A model generated the notes under the pieces. That model was not told the origin of the DNA, did not search any database, and worked only from the letters and a program-made list of their open reading frames with translations. From Natronococcus sp. AD-5 (GTDB lineage Archaea > Halobacteriota > Halobacteria > Halobacteriales > Natrialbaceae), in NCBI RefSeq assembly GCF_030734285.1, contig NZ_CP132294.1, positions 434,001 to 498,000 of the forward strand: a stretch of 64,000 nt of DNA, given 5' to 3'. Below, piece by piece: positions 15,275-24,622 of the stretch. Both the position numbers and the translations under genes were made by a program. Positions within the stretch are counted from its first letter, which is position 1. Every line of letters starts with the position of its first letter.

Positions 15275-16726
15275 GTGAAGACGAGAATAGCCGTGGCAAC
15301 CGAGTCGTTTCCCCGTCCGATCGGTACGCGACGTCGTTTCACCGCACTGCTCGCAGCGACCGCGCTCGGCGTCTACCTCCTGTTGATCGTCGGCGCGACG
15401 ACCTCGATCACCGACGCGGCCACGGCGTGTTCGACGTGGCCGACCTGTCACGCACCGGTCGATCCCCTGAGCCAGACGGACCTGGCGATCGCCTGGGGCC
15501 ACCGGATCGCCGCCGTCCTCGTCGGCCTGGTCGTGGCGGCGACCGCGGTGGCCGCGACGCTCGGCGACGCCTCGAGTCGCGTCCGGGTCGCCCTGCTCGC
15601 CGGAGCCGCGCTGTACGTCGTCCAGATCGGCGTGGGCGCCGCAACCGCCACGCTCGGCCCCGCCGCGATCGTCCCCGGACTTCACCTCACGCTCGGCCTC
15701 GTGATCTTCACGGCCGTCGTCCTCGCGCTCGCCTGGGACCTCGAACTCGCGACCGGAAGCGAGAACGACGTCATCGGGACGCCGGAACCGTTCGAGCCGG
15801 AACCCGCCGCCGGAAGCGGGCGATCGCTCCCCTCGAGTCGGCTCGCTCGCGCCCGCCTCACCGCGTTCGCGTACTTCAAGATGATGAAACCGCGGCTGAT
15901 GTGGCTGCTCTGTCTCGTCGCCGCCGCGGGGATGGCCCTCGCCGCCGGCCCGACGCTCGACCGGTACACGATCGTCGCCACGCTCGGCGGCGGCGTCCTC
16001 GCGATCGGCGCCTCGGGGACGTTCAACCACGTCTTAGAGCGCGACGTCGATCAGCGGATGTCCCGGACGGCCGACCGGCCGCTGGCGACGGAGCTGATCC
16101 CGGTCCGGAACGCGCTGCTCTTCGGCTTCTTCCTGTCGGGAGCGTCCATGGCCGTCTTCCTGACGATCAACGCGCTCGCGGCCGCGCTCGGGCTCGCCGC
16201 GATCCTGTTCTACAGCGTCGTCTACACGCTGTTGCTCAAACCCAACACCGTCCAGAACACGGTCATCGGCGGATTCGCGGGCGCGCTGCCGGCGCTGATC
16301 GGCTGGGCGGCCGTCACAAACGAGATCGGCCTTCCCGCCCTCGCGCTCGCAGGTGTCATCTTCCTCTGGACGCCGGCGCACTTTTACAACCTCGCGCTCG
16401 CGTACAAAGACGACTACGCCCGCGGCGGCTTCCCGATGATGCCCGTCGTCCGCGGCGAGACGACGACGCGAAAGCACATCCTCTACTACCTCGCCGCGAC
16501 CCTCGTCGGGACGGTCGCGCTCGCCTGGATCAGCGACCTCGGCGCGCTCTACGCGGCGACGGTCGTCGTCTTCGGCGGAATCTTCCTCTGGACCGCCGTC
16601 GTCCTCCACTTCGAGCAGACCGAAGCCGCGGCGTTCCGCTCGTTCCACGCCTCGAACGCGTTCCTCGGCGCCGTGCTCGTCGCGATTCTCGTCGACGCGC
16701 TCGTGCTCACCACGCCGCTGTTCTGA
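15275..16726 (+). CDS. ctaB: Fused heme A synthase-like / protoheme IX farnesyltransferase (heme O synthase)
   Basis: About 483 residues from the GTG at 15275 (the GTG at 15293 is equally possible; an in-frame ATG at 15191 precedes the TATA box). The first 160 residues are half of a heme A synthase (CtaA/Cox15): four helices with CSTWPTCHAPVD, a conserved HRIAA helix and HLTLGL. After a linker comes a complete UbiA-type prenyltransferase with the prenyl-diphosphate motif NHVLERDVDQRMSRTADRPL and WTPAHFYNLALAYKDDYARG. The fused protein would farnesylate heme B, and may take part in oxidising heme O to heme A, for an aa3-type oxidase. It is clearly membrane bound with about 12 helices. Confidence 0.88.
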   Translation: MKTRIAVATESFPRPIGTRRRFTALLAATALGVYLLLIVGATTSITDAATACSTWPTCHAPVDPLSQTDLAIAWGHRIAAVLVGLVVAATAVAATLGDASSRVRVALLAGAALYVVQIGVGAATATLGPAAIVPGLHLTLGLVIFTAVVLALAWDLELATGSENDVIGTPEPFEPEPAAGSGRSLPSSRLARARLTAFAYFKMMKPRLMWLLCLVAAAGMALAAGPTLDRYTIVATLGGGVLAIGASGTFNHVLERDVDQRMSRTADRPLATELIPVRNALLFGFFLSGASMAVFLTINALAAALGLAAILFYSVVYTLLLKPNTVQNTVIGGFAGALPALIGWAAVTNEIGLPALALAGVIFLWTPAHFYNLALAYKDDYARGGFPMMPVVRGETTTRKHILYYLAATLVGTVALAWISDLGALYAATVVVFGGIFLWTAVVLHFEQTEAAAFRSFHASNAFLGAVLVAILVDALVLTTPLF

Positions 16727-16943
16727 TCCGTCGTTCTCGGCCTCGTGGCGGGATTACTCGAGACCTCGTCCCGGTCGGCGGTGGAGTGCTCTTCCGCGCC
16801 GTGGCCCTCGAGATCGTCGGGGTACTCGTCTGATCGGCCCCGTCCCGGATCGCGTCGATCATCTGCCGCGGAATCGACGCTCCGCGCTGCCGAGCGCGCG
16901 GAAACGGTATCCATAACAGTCTCCTCCCCCTATCGACTGCCGA

Positions 16944-17591
16944 ATGAACCGCCGTTCGTTTCTTACGCTGGTTGCCGGAGTCGGCACGTCGTCGGCGCTC
17001 GCAGGCTGTGCGGCGCTGTTCGACGCCTCGATTCCCGGCGAACTCGAGGACGTCGAGCCCGACGCCGACCAGCTCCCGACGCCGACGGTCGGCGGGGGCG
17101 ACGTCGCTATCGACGTCTACGAGGACTTCGCCTGTCCCTCCTGTCAGGAGTTCGAGGCCGACGCGTTCCCCGAACTCGAGCAGCGGCTCCTCGAACCGGG
17201 CGAGGCGACGTATCGACACTACGACTTCCCGCTGCCGGTCGAAGACGAGTCGGTTCCGATGGCGAACGCCGCTCGAACGGTCCAGGCCGCGACGGGTACC
17301 GACGACGAGCCGAGCGGCCGGTTTTTCAAATACAAGCGGGCGGTGATGAACGCGGACGACTGGAGCGACGAGCGTCTGGCGGACATCGGGGAAGCCGAGA
17401 TCGGCATCGACCGGAACATCGTCCTCGACGGGCTCGAGGAGGGAACCTACTATCCGACGCTCGCCGCCGACTGGAACCGGGGCGACGAGCACGGCGTCGA
17501 CCGCACGCCGACCGTGCTGGTCGACGGCGAGGAAGTCGACGATCCCCTCGACGTCGACGAGATCGTCTCGGCCGTCGAAAACGCCGCGTAA
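16944..17591 (+). CDS. DsbA-like thioredoxin-fold lipoprotein
   Basis: A 215-residue exported oxidoreductase. The N-terminus has NRRSFLTLVAGVG, a twin-arginine signal, ending in the lipobox LAGC (Cys22), so the protein should be membrane-tethered outside the cell. The thioredoxin domain carries the active site CPSC at residues 64-67 within YEDFACPSCQEFEADAFP. The helical insertion typical of DsbA is present, and RTPTVLVDG supplies the cis-proline loop. It probably makes, reduces or isomerises disulfides in exported proteins, perhaps copper-site proteins of the oxidase given the upstream heme synthase. The substrate is an inference. Confidence 0.85.
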   Translation: MNRRSFLTLVAGVGTSSALAGCAALFDASIPGELEDVEPDADQLPTPTVGGGDVAIDVYEDFACPSCQEFEADAFPELEQRLLEPGEATYRHYDFPLPVEDESVPMANAARTVQAATGTDDEPSGRFFKYKRAVMNADDWSDERLADIGEAEIGIDRNIVLDGLEEGTYYPTLAADWNRGDEHGVDRTPTVLVDGEEVDDPLDVDEIVSAVENAA

Positions 17592-17651
17592 CGCTACTTC
17601 GAGAGCGGCGTCAGTTACTCCGGCCCGCACGCCGACTCCACCCTCAGTTCG

Positions 17652-18653
17652 TCACTCGCCGTCTCCGCGAGCCGAGTCGATCCGCTCGAACTGCTCGTCG
17701 CTGAGGTCGAGTTCGACGGCGCCGACGTTCTCCTCGAGCTGGTCGGTCGTTCGCGCGCCGACGATCGGCACGCAGGTAAAGCGGTCTTGGTCCATGAGCC
17801 AGCGGAGGGACACCTGCGCCGGCGACGCGTCGACCTCGTCGGCGACGGACTCGACCGCCTCGAGGACGTCCCAGGCCCTGTCGGTCGCGTACCGATCCTC
17901 GAACACGTCGTCGAAGTCGCCCCGTGAACCGTCCGGCGCCTCGACCGACCCGTCCTCGGCGCGGTCGTACTTGCCGGTCAGGAAGCCCCCGGCCAGCGGC
18001 GAGTACGGACAGACGGCGAGGTCCTGGTCGGCGCAGACGTCGAGGTAGTCGCCGACGGCGTCGTAGTGGGCGGCGTTGACCATCGGCTGGGTGACGTCGA
18101 ACCGCTCGAGTCCCTCGACGTCGCTGGTCCAGAGCGCCTTGGTGAGCTTCCAGGCGGCCATCGTGGAGGCGCCGAGGTAGTGGACTTTCCCCTCGCGGAC
18201 GAGGTCGGTCAGGACCGACATGGTCTCCTCGATCGGGGTATCGTCGTCCCAGCGGTGGATGTAGTACAGGTCGAGGTAGTCGGTGCCGAGTCGCTCGAGG
18301 GTGCCTTCGATCTGGGCGCGGATGTGCTTCCGTCCGAGTCCCGAATCGTTCGGTCCGGGCTCGCCCCAGCCGTCGAAGGGGAAGTAGACCTTCGAGGCGA
18401 TGACGAAGTCCTCGCGGTCGTGGTCTTCGAGCCACTCGCCGATCCACTCCTCGCTGGTGCCGTCGGGGTTGCCGTAGACGTTGGCGGTGTCGATGAAGTT
18501 GATGCCGCGGTCCCGGCAGGCGTCGAGCAGTTCGTGGGCCTCCTCGCGGTCGGTCTCGTTCTCGAGGTCGCCGGTCTCGCGTCCGAATCGCCAGGTGCCG
18601 AAACAGAGCTTCGAAACCGTCGTGCCGGTGTTTCCGAGCGTGGTGTACTCCAT
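17652..18653 (-). CDS. Aldo/keto reductase
   Basis: A 333-residue NADP-dependent (beta/alpha)8 oxidoreductase starting MEYTTLGNTG at 18653. The catalytic tetrad is readable: Asp55, Tyr60, Lys88 and His133, in FIDTANVYG, IASKVYFP and LYYIHRWD. The cofactor segment near the C-terminus includes VPIVGARTTDQLEENVGAV. It belongs to the AKR group related to YajO/Tas and potassium-channel beta subunits. The substrate cannot be read from sequence. It is a single gene, followed on the same strand by no obvious partner. Confidence 0.9.
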   Translation of the reverse strand: MEYTTLGNTGTTVSKLCFGTWRFGRETGDLENETDREEAHELLDACRDRGINFIDTANVYGNPDGTSEEWIGEWLEDHDREDFVIASKVYFPFDGWGEPGPNDSGLGRKHIRAQIEGTLERLGTDYLDLYYIHRWDDDTPIEETMSVLTDLVREGKVHYLGASTMAAWKLTKALWTSDVEGLERFDVTQPMVNAAHYDAVGDYLDVCADQDLAVCPYSPLAGGFLTGKYDRAEDGSVEAPDGSRGDFDDVFEDRYATDRAWDVLEAVESVADEVDASPAQVSLRWLMDQDRFTCVPIVGARTTDQLEENVGAVELDLSDEQFERIDSARGDGE

Positions 18654-18788
18654 GCTCGGAGGTTTACCCGCGAGCGACAAAACGGATTGGGCTGCGGCGA
18701 ACGACTCGAGGTGCGTCGCGGTCACAGATCGGGCGGCCGGTCCGAATCAACCGCTTCCGACCGCGCCACGAGGGCTCGTTCGGAACGG

Positions 18789-19748
18789 TTATCGATCGAA
18801 CGACGGCAGCACTTCCTCCTCGTAGAACTCGATCGCCGCATCCTGCTCGGGGCCGATCTGGTGGACGTAGACGTGATCGTGTCCGGCGTCGAGGGCCTGT
18901 TCGATGCTGTCGATGTGGTCCTGCGGATCCGGACTGGTCGTGGTGCCGGACTCCGCGATGTCCTCCTTTTCGACCATCTGGGCGGCCTGCTCGAAGTGTG
19001 CCGGCGTCGGGAGCTCCTGGCCGAGTTCGCCGGGAATCGAGCCGTTGGGCCAGTACTCGTGGATCGTGTCGATCGCCTCCTCCTCGCTGTCGGCGTAGCA
19101 GAGGTGGAGCTGAGTGTACTTCGGGCCCTCGCCGCCGGCGTCCTCGTAGGCCTCGACCGGCTTCTCCTTCGGCCCGGAACACCAGAGCCCGTCGGCGTTT
19201 TCGGCGGTCCACTCGGCCGTCTGCGGGCCGAAGGCGCTCGCGATCGTCGTGGGCTGCTCGTCGGGGACGGTGTAGAGTCGCGCGTTCTCGACCGTGTAGT
19301 GCTCGCCGCGGTGACTCGTCGTCTGGCCGGTCCAGAGCTTCCGCATGACGTCCATCGCTTCGTCCAGCATCTCGAGGCGAACGTCGTGTTCTGGCCAGCG
19401 CTCGCCGGTGACGTGTTCGTTTAAGTTCTCGCCGGTGCCGACGCCGAAGGTGAACCGGTCGCCGAACATCTCGTCGACCGTCGCGACGGCGTGGGCGACG
19501 TTGACCGGGTGGATTCGGATCGTCGGACAGGTGACGCCGACGCCGACCTCGATCTCGTCGGTCGCGTTAGCGATGCCGCCGAGCGTCGACCAGACGAACG
19601 GCGACTCTCCCTGCTGGGAGACCCACGGGTGGAAGTGGTCCGAGATCGAGAGAAAGTCGAAGCCCGCCTCCTCCGCTCGCTCGGCGATGGCGACGAGTTC
19701 GTTCGGTCCGTGCTCCTCGCTCGAGAGCGTGTATCCGAGTTGTGCCAT
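18789..19748 (-). CDS. F420-dependent LLM-class oxidoreductase (G6PDH-related, TIGR03557 type)
   Basis: A 319-residue luciferase-like monooxygenase-fold protein. MAQLGYTLSSEEHGP, ISDHFHPWV, GVGVTCPTIRIHP and FGVGTGENLNEHVTG match the archaeal/actinobacterial F420-dependent glucose-6-phosphate dehydrogenase-related subfamily. Haloarchaea make coenzyme F420, so F420 rather than FMN is the likely cofactor. The C-terminus DHVYVHQIGP is also conserved. The true substrate is unknown; the subfamily name should not be taken as glucose-6-phosphate activity. It is a single gene. Confidence 0.87.
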   Translation of the reverse strand: MAQLGYTLSSEEHGPNELVAIAERAEEAGFDFLSISDHFHPWVSQQGESPFVWSTLGGIANATDEIEVGVGVTCPTIRIHPVNVAHAVATVDEMFGDRFTFGVGTGENLNEHVTGERWPEHDVRLEMLDEAMDVMRKLWTGQTTSHRGEHYTVENARLYTVPDEQPTTIASAFGPQTAEWTAENADGLWCSGPKEKPVEAYEDAGGEGPKYTQLHLCYADSEEEAIDTIHEYWPNGSIPGELGQELPTPAHFEQAAQMVEKEDIAESGTTTSPDPQDHIDSIEQALDAGHDHVYVHQIGPEQDAAIEFYEEEVLPSFDR

Positions 19749-19933
19749 TGCCGCGGTGCTACCACAAACGGCCGTCTAACGGTTGGCCCTGCGAGAGCAA
19801 GAGAACGCCCGCGGACTCGGCGTTCGATCCCGCCGAAGGAGAGGTCGCTCTCGCTCGCCGTCGTCGTGCGCACCGAACGACCGGCGGCCGCGAAATCGAA
19901 CGGCTTACGCCGGCCGCGCCGATAGCGGCCCGT

Positions 19934-20875
19934 ATGGATACCCCGGTCGTCGCTGAGGGGCTGGAAAAGCGCTACGGCGAGACGGTCGCGCTCTCGGGCG
20001 TGACGCTGTCGATCGAGCGGGGCGAGGTCTTCGCGCTCATCGGCCCGAACGGCGCGGGCAAGACGACGCTCGTGCGCGCGCTCACCGGCACGACGGAGCC
20101 CGACGCCGGCACCGCACGCGTCCTCGAGGAAGCGCCGACGGCCGTCGATCGCGATCGCCTCGGCGTCCTTCCGCAGGCGTTCTCGCCGCCGGGTCGACTC
20201 GCGGCCCGCGAACTGCTCGCGTACTACGCCGGCCTCTACGCCGAACACCGCGATCCCGAGAACGTGTTGGCCGACGTCGGCCTCGCGGACGCTGGCGAGA
20301 CGTGGTACGAGGACCTCTCGGGCGGCCAGCAGCGCCGGGTCTGCGTCGGAACGACGCTGGTGAACGACCCCGACGTGCTCTTTCTCGACGAGCCGACCAC
20401 CGGCATCGACCCCGCCGGCCGCCGGACCGTCTGGGGCCTGATCGAGGACCTCGCCGACGCCGGGACGACCGTCTTCCTCACGACCCACGACATGGCCGAG
20501 GCCGAGCGCCTCGCCGACCGCGTCGGCTTGCTCGCGGACGGCGACCTCGTCGCTCGAGGGACGCCCGCCGATCTCGTCGCCGAACACGCCGGCTCGAGCC
20601 GACTCGCGATCGAGACGGCCGCCGAGCCGGACGCGTTCGAAGACCTGTCCTTCCCGGTCACCGCTCGAGGAGGCGAGATCGTCGTCCGCAACGTGTCCCC
20701 CGCCGACATCGGGGTCGTCGTCGACTACCTCGATGATCGGGGTCTCGAGTACTCGGGGCTCGCCTGGTCCGAACCCGACCTCGAGGACGTCTACCTCGCG
20801 CTGGCCGACGAGACCGAACTCGAGCGCACCGACCGATTCGGCGAGGCGCTCGCCCGCGCGGGTGAGACCGCGTGA
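19934..20875 (+). CDS. ABC transporter ATP-binding protein
   Basis: A 313-residue ATPase of an ABC-2-type exporter, starting MDTPVVAEGLEKRYGE at 19934. Walker A is GPNGAGKT at residues 37-44, the signature LSGGQQRRVC, Walker B FLDEPTTGIDP, and the H-loop TTHDMAEAE. A C-terminal regulatory extension of about 90 residues follows the ATPase, as in DrrA/NatA-like proteins. The downstream permease gene overlaps by four bases (GTGA, 20872-20875), so both are made from one mRNA. The substrate is unknown; drug, lipid or polysaccharide export are the family options. Confidence 0.92.
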   Translation: MDTPVVAEGLEKRYGETVALSGVTLSIERGEVFALIGPNGAGKTTLVRALTGTTEPDAGTARVLEEAPTAVDRDRLGVLPQAFSPPGRLAARELLAYYAGLYAEHRDPENVLADVGLADAGETWYEDLSGGQQRRVCVGTTLVNDPDVLFLDEPTTGIDPAGRRTVWGLIEDLADAGTTVFLTTHDMAEAERLADRVGLLADGDLVARGTPADLVAEHAGSSRLAIETAAEPDAFEDLSFPVTARGGEIVVRNVSPADIGVVVDYLDDRGLEYSGLAWSEPDLEDVYLALADETELERTDRFGEALARAGETA

Positions 20876-21645
20876 GCCGGGTCGGACGCGTCCGGGCCGA
20901 AACCGGCGCCGGCTGGCGGTCGTTCGTCCGCCGGCGGACGGCAGTCTTCTTCACCTTCTTCTTCCCGGTGATCCTGATCGTCATCTTCGGCGCGCTGGTA
21001 CGGACGGACCCCACGGGCGAGGGACTGTTCACGGAGCCGCCGGCGTACTACGTGCCGGGCTACCTCGCGGTCGTCGTCCTCTTCACGCCGCTGTCGCGGA
21101 TGGGAAGCGAGGTGGCCCGCCACCGCGAGGGCAACCGGTTCGAGAAACTCGCGACGACGCCGCTGACCCGCAGCGAATGGCTGCTCGCCCAGACCGCGGT
21201 CAACGCCGTCATCATCGGACTGGCGAGCCTGCTGATCCTCGCGCTCGTGGTCGCCCTCACGGGCGCCGAGATCGCCTTCTCGCCGCTTCTGGTGCCGTAC
21301 GTGCTCGTCGGCGTCGTCTGCTTCTGCGGGATCGGCGCGATGCTCGGCAGCTACACCGATTCCCAGGACGGGGCGGTCGCCGCAAGTAACGCCATCGGTC
21401 TCCCGTTGCTCTTCCTCTCCGAGACGTTCATCTCGCTCGAGCAGCTTCCGGGCTGGTTCGAACCGCTCGTGAACCTCTCGCCGCTGACGTACTTCGCCCG
21501 CGGCGTGCGGGCCGCCACGTCCCCAGAGGCGGGAACGCCGGCCGTCGCCGGGATCGACCCCGCGTTGGCGAACCTGGTGATTCTCGCGGCGCTCGCCGCG
21601 CTTTTCTTCGCGCTCGGAGCCCGGTCTATTCCGCGAACGGATTAG
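20872..21645 (+). CDS. ABC-2 type transporter permease
   Basis: A 257-residue membrane protein starting at GTG inside the stop of the ATPase gene. It has six hydrophobic helices: an N-terminal FFTFFFPVILIVIFGALV, a large extracytoplasmic loop of only about 30 residues, and a C-terminal helix ending ALGARSIPRTD. The conserved coupling segment NRFEKLATTPLTRSEWLLAQ and NLSPLTYFARGVR are typical of ABC-2 permeases (NodJ/DrrB type). It forms a homodimer with the ATPase dimer in the family model. The gene ends a two-gene operon. Confidence 0.9.
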   Translation: MSRVGRVRAETGAGWRSFVRRRTAVFFTFFFPVILIVIFGALVRTDPTGEGLFTEPPAYYVPGYLAVVVLFTPLSRMGSEVARHREGNRFEKLATTPLTRSEWLLAQTAVNAVIIGLASLLILALVVALTGAEIAFSPLLVPYVLVGVVCFCGIGAMLGSYTDSQDGAVAASNAIGLPLLFLSETFISLEQLPGWFEPLVNLSPLTYFARGVRAATSPEAGTPAVAGIDPALANLVILAALAALFFALGARSIPRTD

Positions 21646-21699
21646 TCGAAGCCGCCGCTTCTCCTTCGCCAACACGTTTCAGGGTGTACAAATAACTAG

Positions 21700-21704
21700 T
21701 TTTT
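21700..21704 (+). terminator. T-run after the ABC operon
   Basis: TTTTT, 55 bp after the permease stop, at the start of an AT-rich stretch. Archaeal termination commonly uses such U-tracts without a stem. Weak evidence. Confidence 0.35.
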
Positions 21705-21778
21705 ACTGTGAGTCGCTCATTCTTATAAATTATATATACATTCTGTTTCGTTCCAAGAATTTAAAATACCGATTGCAG

Positions 21779-21786
21779 TTTTATAG
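21779..21786 (+). promoter_or_regulatory. TATA box of the LVIVD-propeller gene
   Basis: TTTTATAG, 25-32 bp before the ATG at 21811, inside an unusually AT-rich 110-bp region (21690-21800) that also contains TATAAATTATATATAC at about 21724-21739. The start would be leaderless. Confidence 0.55.
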
Positions 21787-21810
21787 CGACTGTCGTAACA
21801 TTCTGCCGTT

Positions 21811-23070
21811 ATGTCTCGGAGACACGACTACGCGACTCGGCGAACGGTGTTGAAGGGATGTGCCGCGACCGCGGTCGGGGTCGGCGCGCTGAGCGGTACC
21901 GGCGCGGCTCGGGGGAGCCGCCCGCGGTTAGAACTCGTCGGTCATACCGCGTTGGGCGCTCCCGACGGCGACATTACGAACATGGACGTCCGCGAGGATT
22001 TAGGCCTCGCAGCGACGGGGTCGTTCGTCAACGCCGATACGGAAGTTCACATCGTCGACGTCTCCGACCGGCAGAATCCGGACCGCGTGACGACGACCTC
22101 GGTCGGCGTCGGCTACGTGAACGACGTGTTCTTCCACCCGGAGAAGCCGCGGCTCTTCACCGCCAACGATGGGGGCGAAGACGCGGGCTGGGCCATCCTC
22201 GACGTCGACGACCCCGAAGAGCCCGAACTGTACGGTCCGTTCACCGTCGACGACGGTGGTGGCGTGCACACGATCATCGCCTTCGACGAGGAGCACGTCG
22301 TCGTCTCGGGGACGGGCCGCGGGATCGTGATCTACGACGTCTCCGACCCCGAGAACCCGAGGGAAGTCGGCGAGTTCCAGGCGACGGATCACTCGGCAAC
22401 GGCACAGTCGCCCGAGGATCCGGGTCACACTCACCCCAGCGGGTACGTCCACGACACGCAGGTCCGCGGCGACTACGCGTACCTCGCCCACTGGGACCAC
22501 GGCCTGTACATCGTCGATCTGAGCGATCCGGCGAATCCGGTAGAAGCGGCTTCGTTCGACTACACGGAGGAGGAAGCGGACGTTCCGCTACGAAACGCTC
22601 ACCACGCGTTCCCTCATCCGGAGAACGACATCTGTCTCGTCGGCGAAGAGGTCGGGGCCGGCGAACCCGGTTACAAACACGTGATCGAGTTCGATCTCGA
22701 CGCGGGCGAGACCGAACGCCTCTCGTCGTTCCGTCCGCCGCAGGGGAACGCCCAGCAACCCACCGGCCAGCAGGGATTCTGGTGGACCGGCCACTTCTCC
22801 GACTGGGGCGTCGGCGACCAGCAGGACGTCCTGTTCAGCGGCGACTACAAGGCCGGCGTCCAGACGTTCGATCTCTCCAATCCCGCGAACCCGGAGCGGA
22901 TCGACCAGTACGCGACCACCGACGGAACCGCCGAGATCCGGGACGCGGATCCGGAGCGGGCGATCGACGCCATCCCGATGGTATGGGGCGCGAACACGAA
23001 AGACAGCGAGTACGTGTACGTCTCGGACGCCAACACGGGGCTGTTCGTGTTCACGCTCGAGGGATACTAA
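21811..23070 (+). CDS. Tat-exported LVIVD-repeat beta-propeller protein
   Basis: A 419-residue secreted protein. The twin-arginine signal ATRRTVLKGCAATAVGVGAL is at about residues 9-28. The rest is made of LVIVD-type propeller blades, seen as VHIVDVSDRQNPDRVT, AILDVDDPEEPELYG, IVIYDVSDPENPREVG, LYIVDLSDPANPVEAA and VQTFDLSNPANPERID. About six blades would close the propeller. Histidine-rich loops (GHTHPSGYVHD, NAHHAFPH) could bind metal. Such proteins are surface proteins of unknown ligand; there is no catalytic motif. Confidence 0.85.
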   Translation: MSRRHDYATRRTVLKGCAATAVGVGALSGTGAARGSRPRLELVGHTALGAPDGDITNMDVREDLGLAATGSFVNADTEVHIVDVSDRQNPDRVTTTSVGVGYVNDVFFHPEKPRLFTANDGGEDAGWAILDVDDPEEPELYGPFTVDDGGGVHTIIAFDEEHVVVSGTGRGIVIYDVSDPENPREVGEFQATDHSATAQSPEDPGHTHPSGYVHDTQVRGDYAYLAHWDHGLYIVDLSDPANPVEAASFDYTEEEADVPLRNAHHAFPHPENDICLVGEEVGAGEPGYKHVIEFDLDAGETERLSSFRPPQGNAQQPTGQQGFWWTGHFSDWGVGDQQDVLFSGDYKAGVQTFDLSNPANPERIDQYATTDGTAEIRDADPERAIDAIPMVWGANTKDSEYVYVSDANTGLFVFTLEGY

Positions 23071-23274
23071 TCCCACCGAGCGACCCACAACCGGATCGGT
23101 GGCGCGGACCGGCCCCGTCGACTTCGAAGGCTCGCCACTCGATCGTTCACATCCGCTCCGAGAAGTCCCAGCCGTAGACGGCGGCGGAATCGATCGTGAT
23201 CACCACGAACCTGCGTACCGAACGCGCTCCTCTCCGATACCAAACCGAGGCGTCGGCGCTCGTCGAATCGCCCG

Positions 23275-24297
23275 TCAGCGCGCCCGGTCGATCAGCGCCT
23301 GGACGTCGACCTGCCGCTCCTCCTCGTCAGCCCGGTAGGCCGCCTCCGTCAGCGCGGTCACCTGGAGCCCGACCGCTCCCGGGACGGCCGGTTCGGCGGT
23401 CCCCCTGATCGACTCGAGGAAGTTCCGGAGCTTCGCAGTCGTCAGCGTCGTGAAGTCGGTCTGGGCCTCGATCACGCTCTCGTAGACCGTCGCGCCGCGC
23501 TCGGCGAATCGAATCGTCTCGCCGTCGAAGGTGACCTGTCCGCTCGTTCCCCAGATAGCGTACCCTTCCGACGGCGTGAGTTCGACGCCGTTCCCGCTGA
23601 CCGTGACGCCGGCGAGGATCGGCCGATCGTCCCGCTCGAGTCGTATGGCGAGCGCGCTGTTGACGTCGATTCCCTCGGAGGCGTACGCTATCCTGGCCGA
23701 CACTTGCGCGGGTGTGCCGCCGGTGATCCAGCAGAGCGCATCGAGCAGGTGCGAGCCGGTGTCGTACAGCTGCCCGCCGCCCGAAAACGACGGGTCGACG
23801 CGCCAGCTCTCCTCGTGGAGCCCGATCCAGTCCTGACCGAGGTACGCGTTCGCGGCGTGGATCTCGCCGATCCTGCCGCTGTCGACGAGGCGCTTGACCT
23901 CGGTGAATCCGGGGTGGAAACGGCGCTGGTAGCCCACCTGTACGACGCGGTTCCGCTCGTCGGCCAGTTCGAGTAACTCGACGGCGTCCCCGACGTCGGT
24001 CACCATCGGCTTCTCGAGGTAGACGTGAGCGTCGGCCGCGAGACACGCCCGAGCCTGCTCGAAGTGGAGCGTGTGAGGGGTAACGATCAGTGCAACGTCG
24101 AGCTCGTCCCCGTGGGCGTCGAGCAGTTCGTCGTGGGTGGCGTAGGCCGGCGCGTCGAACTCGCGTTCGAAGACGTCCCGAGCCTCGGCGGAGACGTCGG
24201 CTCCCGCTAGCACCTCGACGCCCTCGAGACCGTCCAGGACCTCGATCTCGAGTTGGCCGAGCCCCCCGAGTCCGATCGCGGCTGCACCGAACTGCAT
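23275..24297 (-). CDS. Gfo/Idh/MocA-family oxidoreductase
   Basis: A 340-residue NAD(P)-dependent dehydrogenase starting MQFGAAAIGLGGLGQ at 24297. The Rossmann loop GLGGLG is at residues 9-14, and the EKP motif (95-97) carries the conserved lysine. GYQRRFHPGF and YDTGSHLLDAL supply the substrate-site tyrosine and the D-x-G-x-H motif of inositol-dehydrogenase-like members. Substrates of the family are sugars and cyclitols; none can be chosen here. A second member of the same superfamily, not closely similar, is at 53.7 kb. Confidence 0.88.
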   Translation of the reverse strand: MQFGAAAIGLGGLGQLEIEVLDGLEGVEVLAGADVSAEARDVFEREFDAPAYATHDELLDAHGDELDVALIVTPHTLHFEQARACLAADAHVYLEKPMVTDVGDAVELLELADERNRVVQVGYQRRFHPGFTEVKRLVDSGRIGEIHAANAYLGQDWIGLHEESWRVDPSFSGGGQLYDTGSHLLDALCWITGGTPAQVSARIAYASEGIDVNSALAIRLERDDRPILAGVTVSGNGVELTPSEGYAIWGTSGQVTFDGETIRFAERGATVYESVIEAQTDFTTLTTAKLRNFLESIRGTAEPAVPGAVGLQVTALTEAAYRADEEERQVDVQALIDRAR

Positions 24298-24445
24298 ATC
24301 CTTACTCCCCGCGGCCGAGACGAAAAGCGCTTGCCAACCCCTATCGCCGACGGACAATCGTGGGTTTCCGACAGTCTTTGTTGCCGATCGGTTAGCGCTG
24401 AGCCCTACCAGAAGCTACTCTCTCTTCGACAGCGTTCGGTCGGTT

Positions 24446-24598
24446 ATGCCCACGTGCCCCGGCTGCAAGCGACAGCTGTCCCACGAGGAGTGTATCGGCC
24501 ACCTGCGTTACTGCAAGTGGCTCTGGAGCAACCGCCCGGAGCGGGAGTCGCGATGGGGGGAACAGCTCGTCCAGCAACTCCGCGATCGAGAGCGGTGA
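24446..24598 (+). CDS. 50-residue zinc-finger-like protein
   Basis: ATG at 24446 to TGA at 24596-24598 gives 50 residues starting MPTCPGCKRQLSHEECIGHL. The arrangement C-x2-C ... H-x3-C (CPGC, then HLRYC) makes a CCHC or CCCH zinc site, followed by a basic/aromatic helix (WLWSNRPERESRWGEQ) ending LVQQLRDRER. It lies between the divergent oxidoreductase and the convergent DUF420 gene. Nucleic-acid or protein binding is plausible; nothing more can be said. Confidence 0.6.
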   Translation: MPTCPGCKRQLSHEECIGHLRYCKWLWSNRPERESRWGEQLVQQLRDRER

Positions 24599-24622
24599 GG
24601 CGACGACGAACGGACGCCGCGA

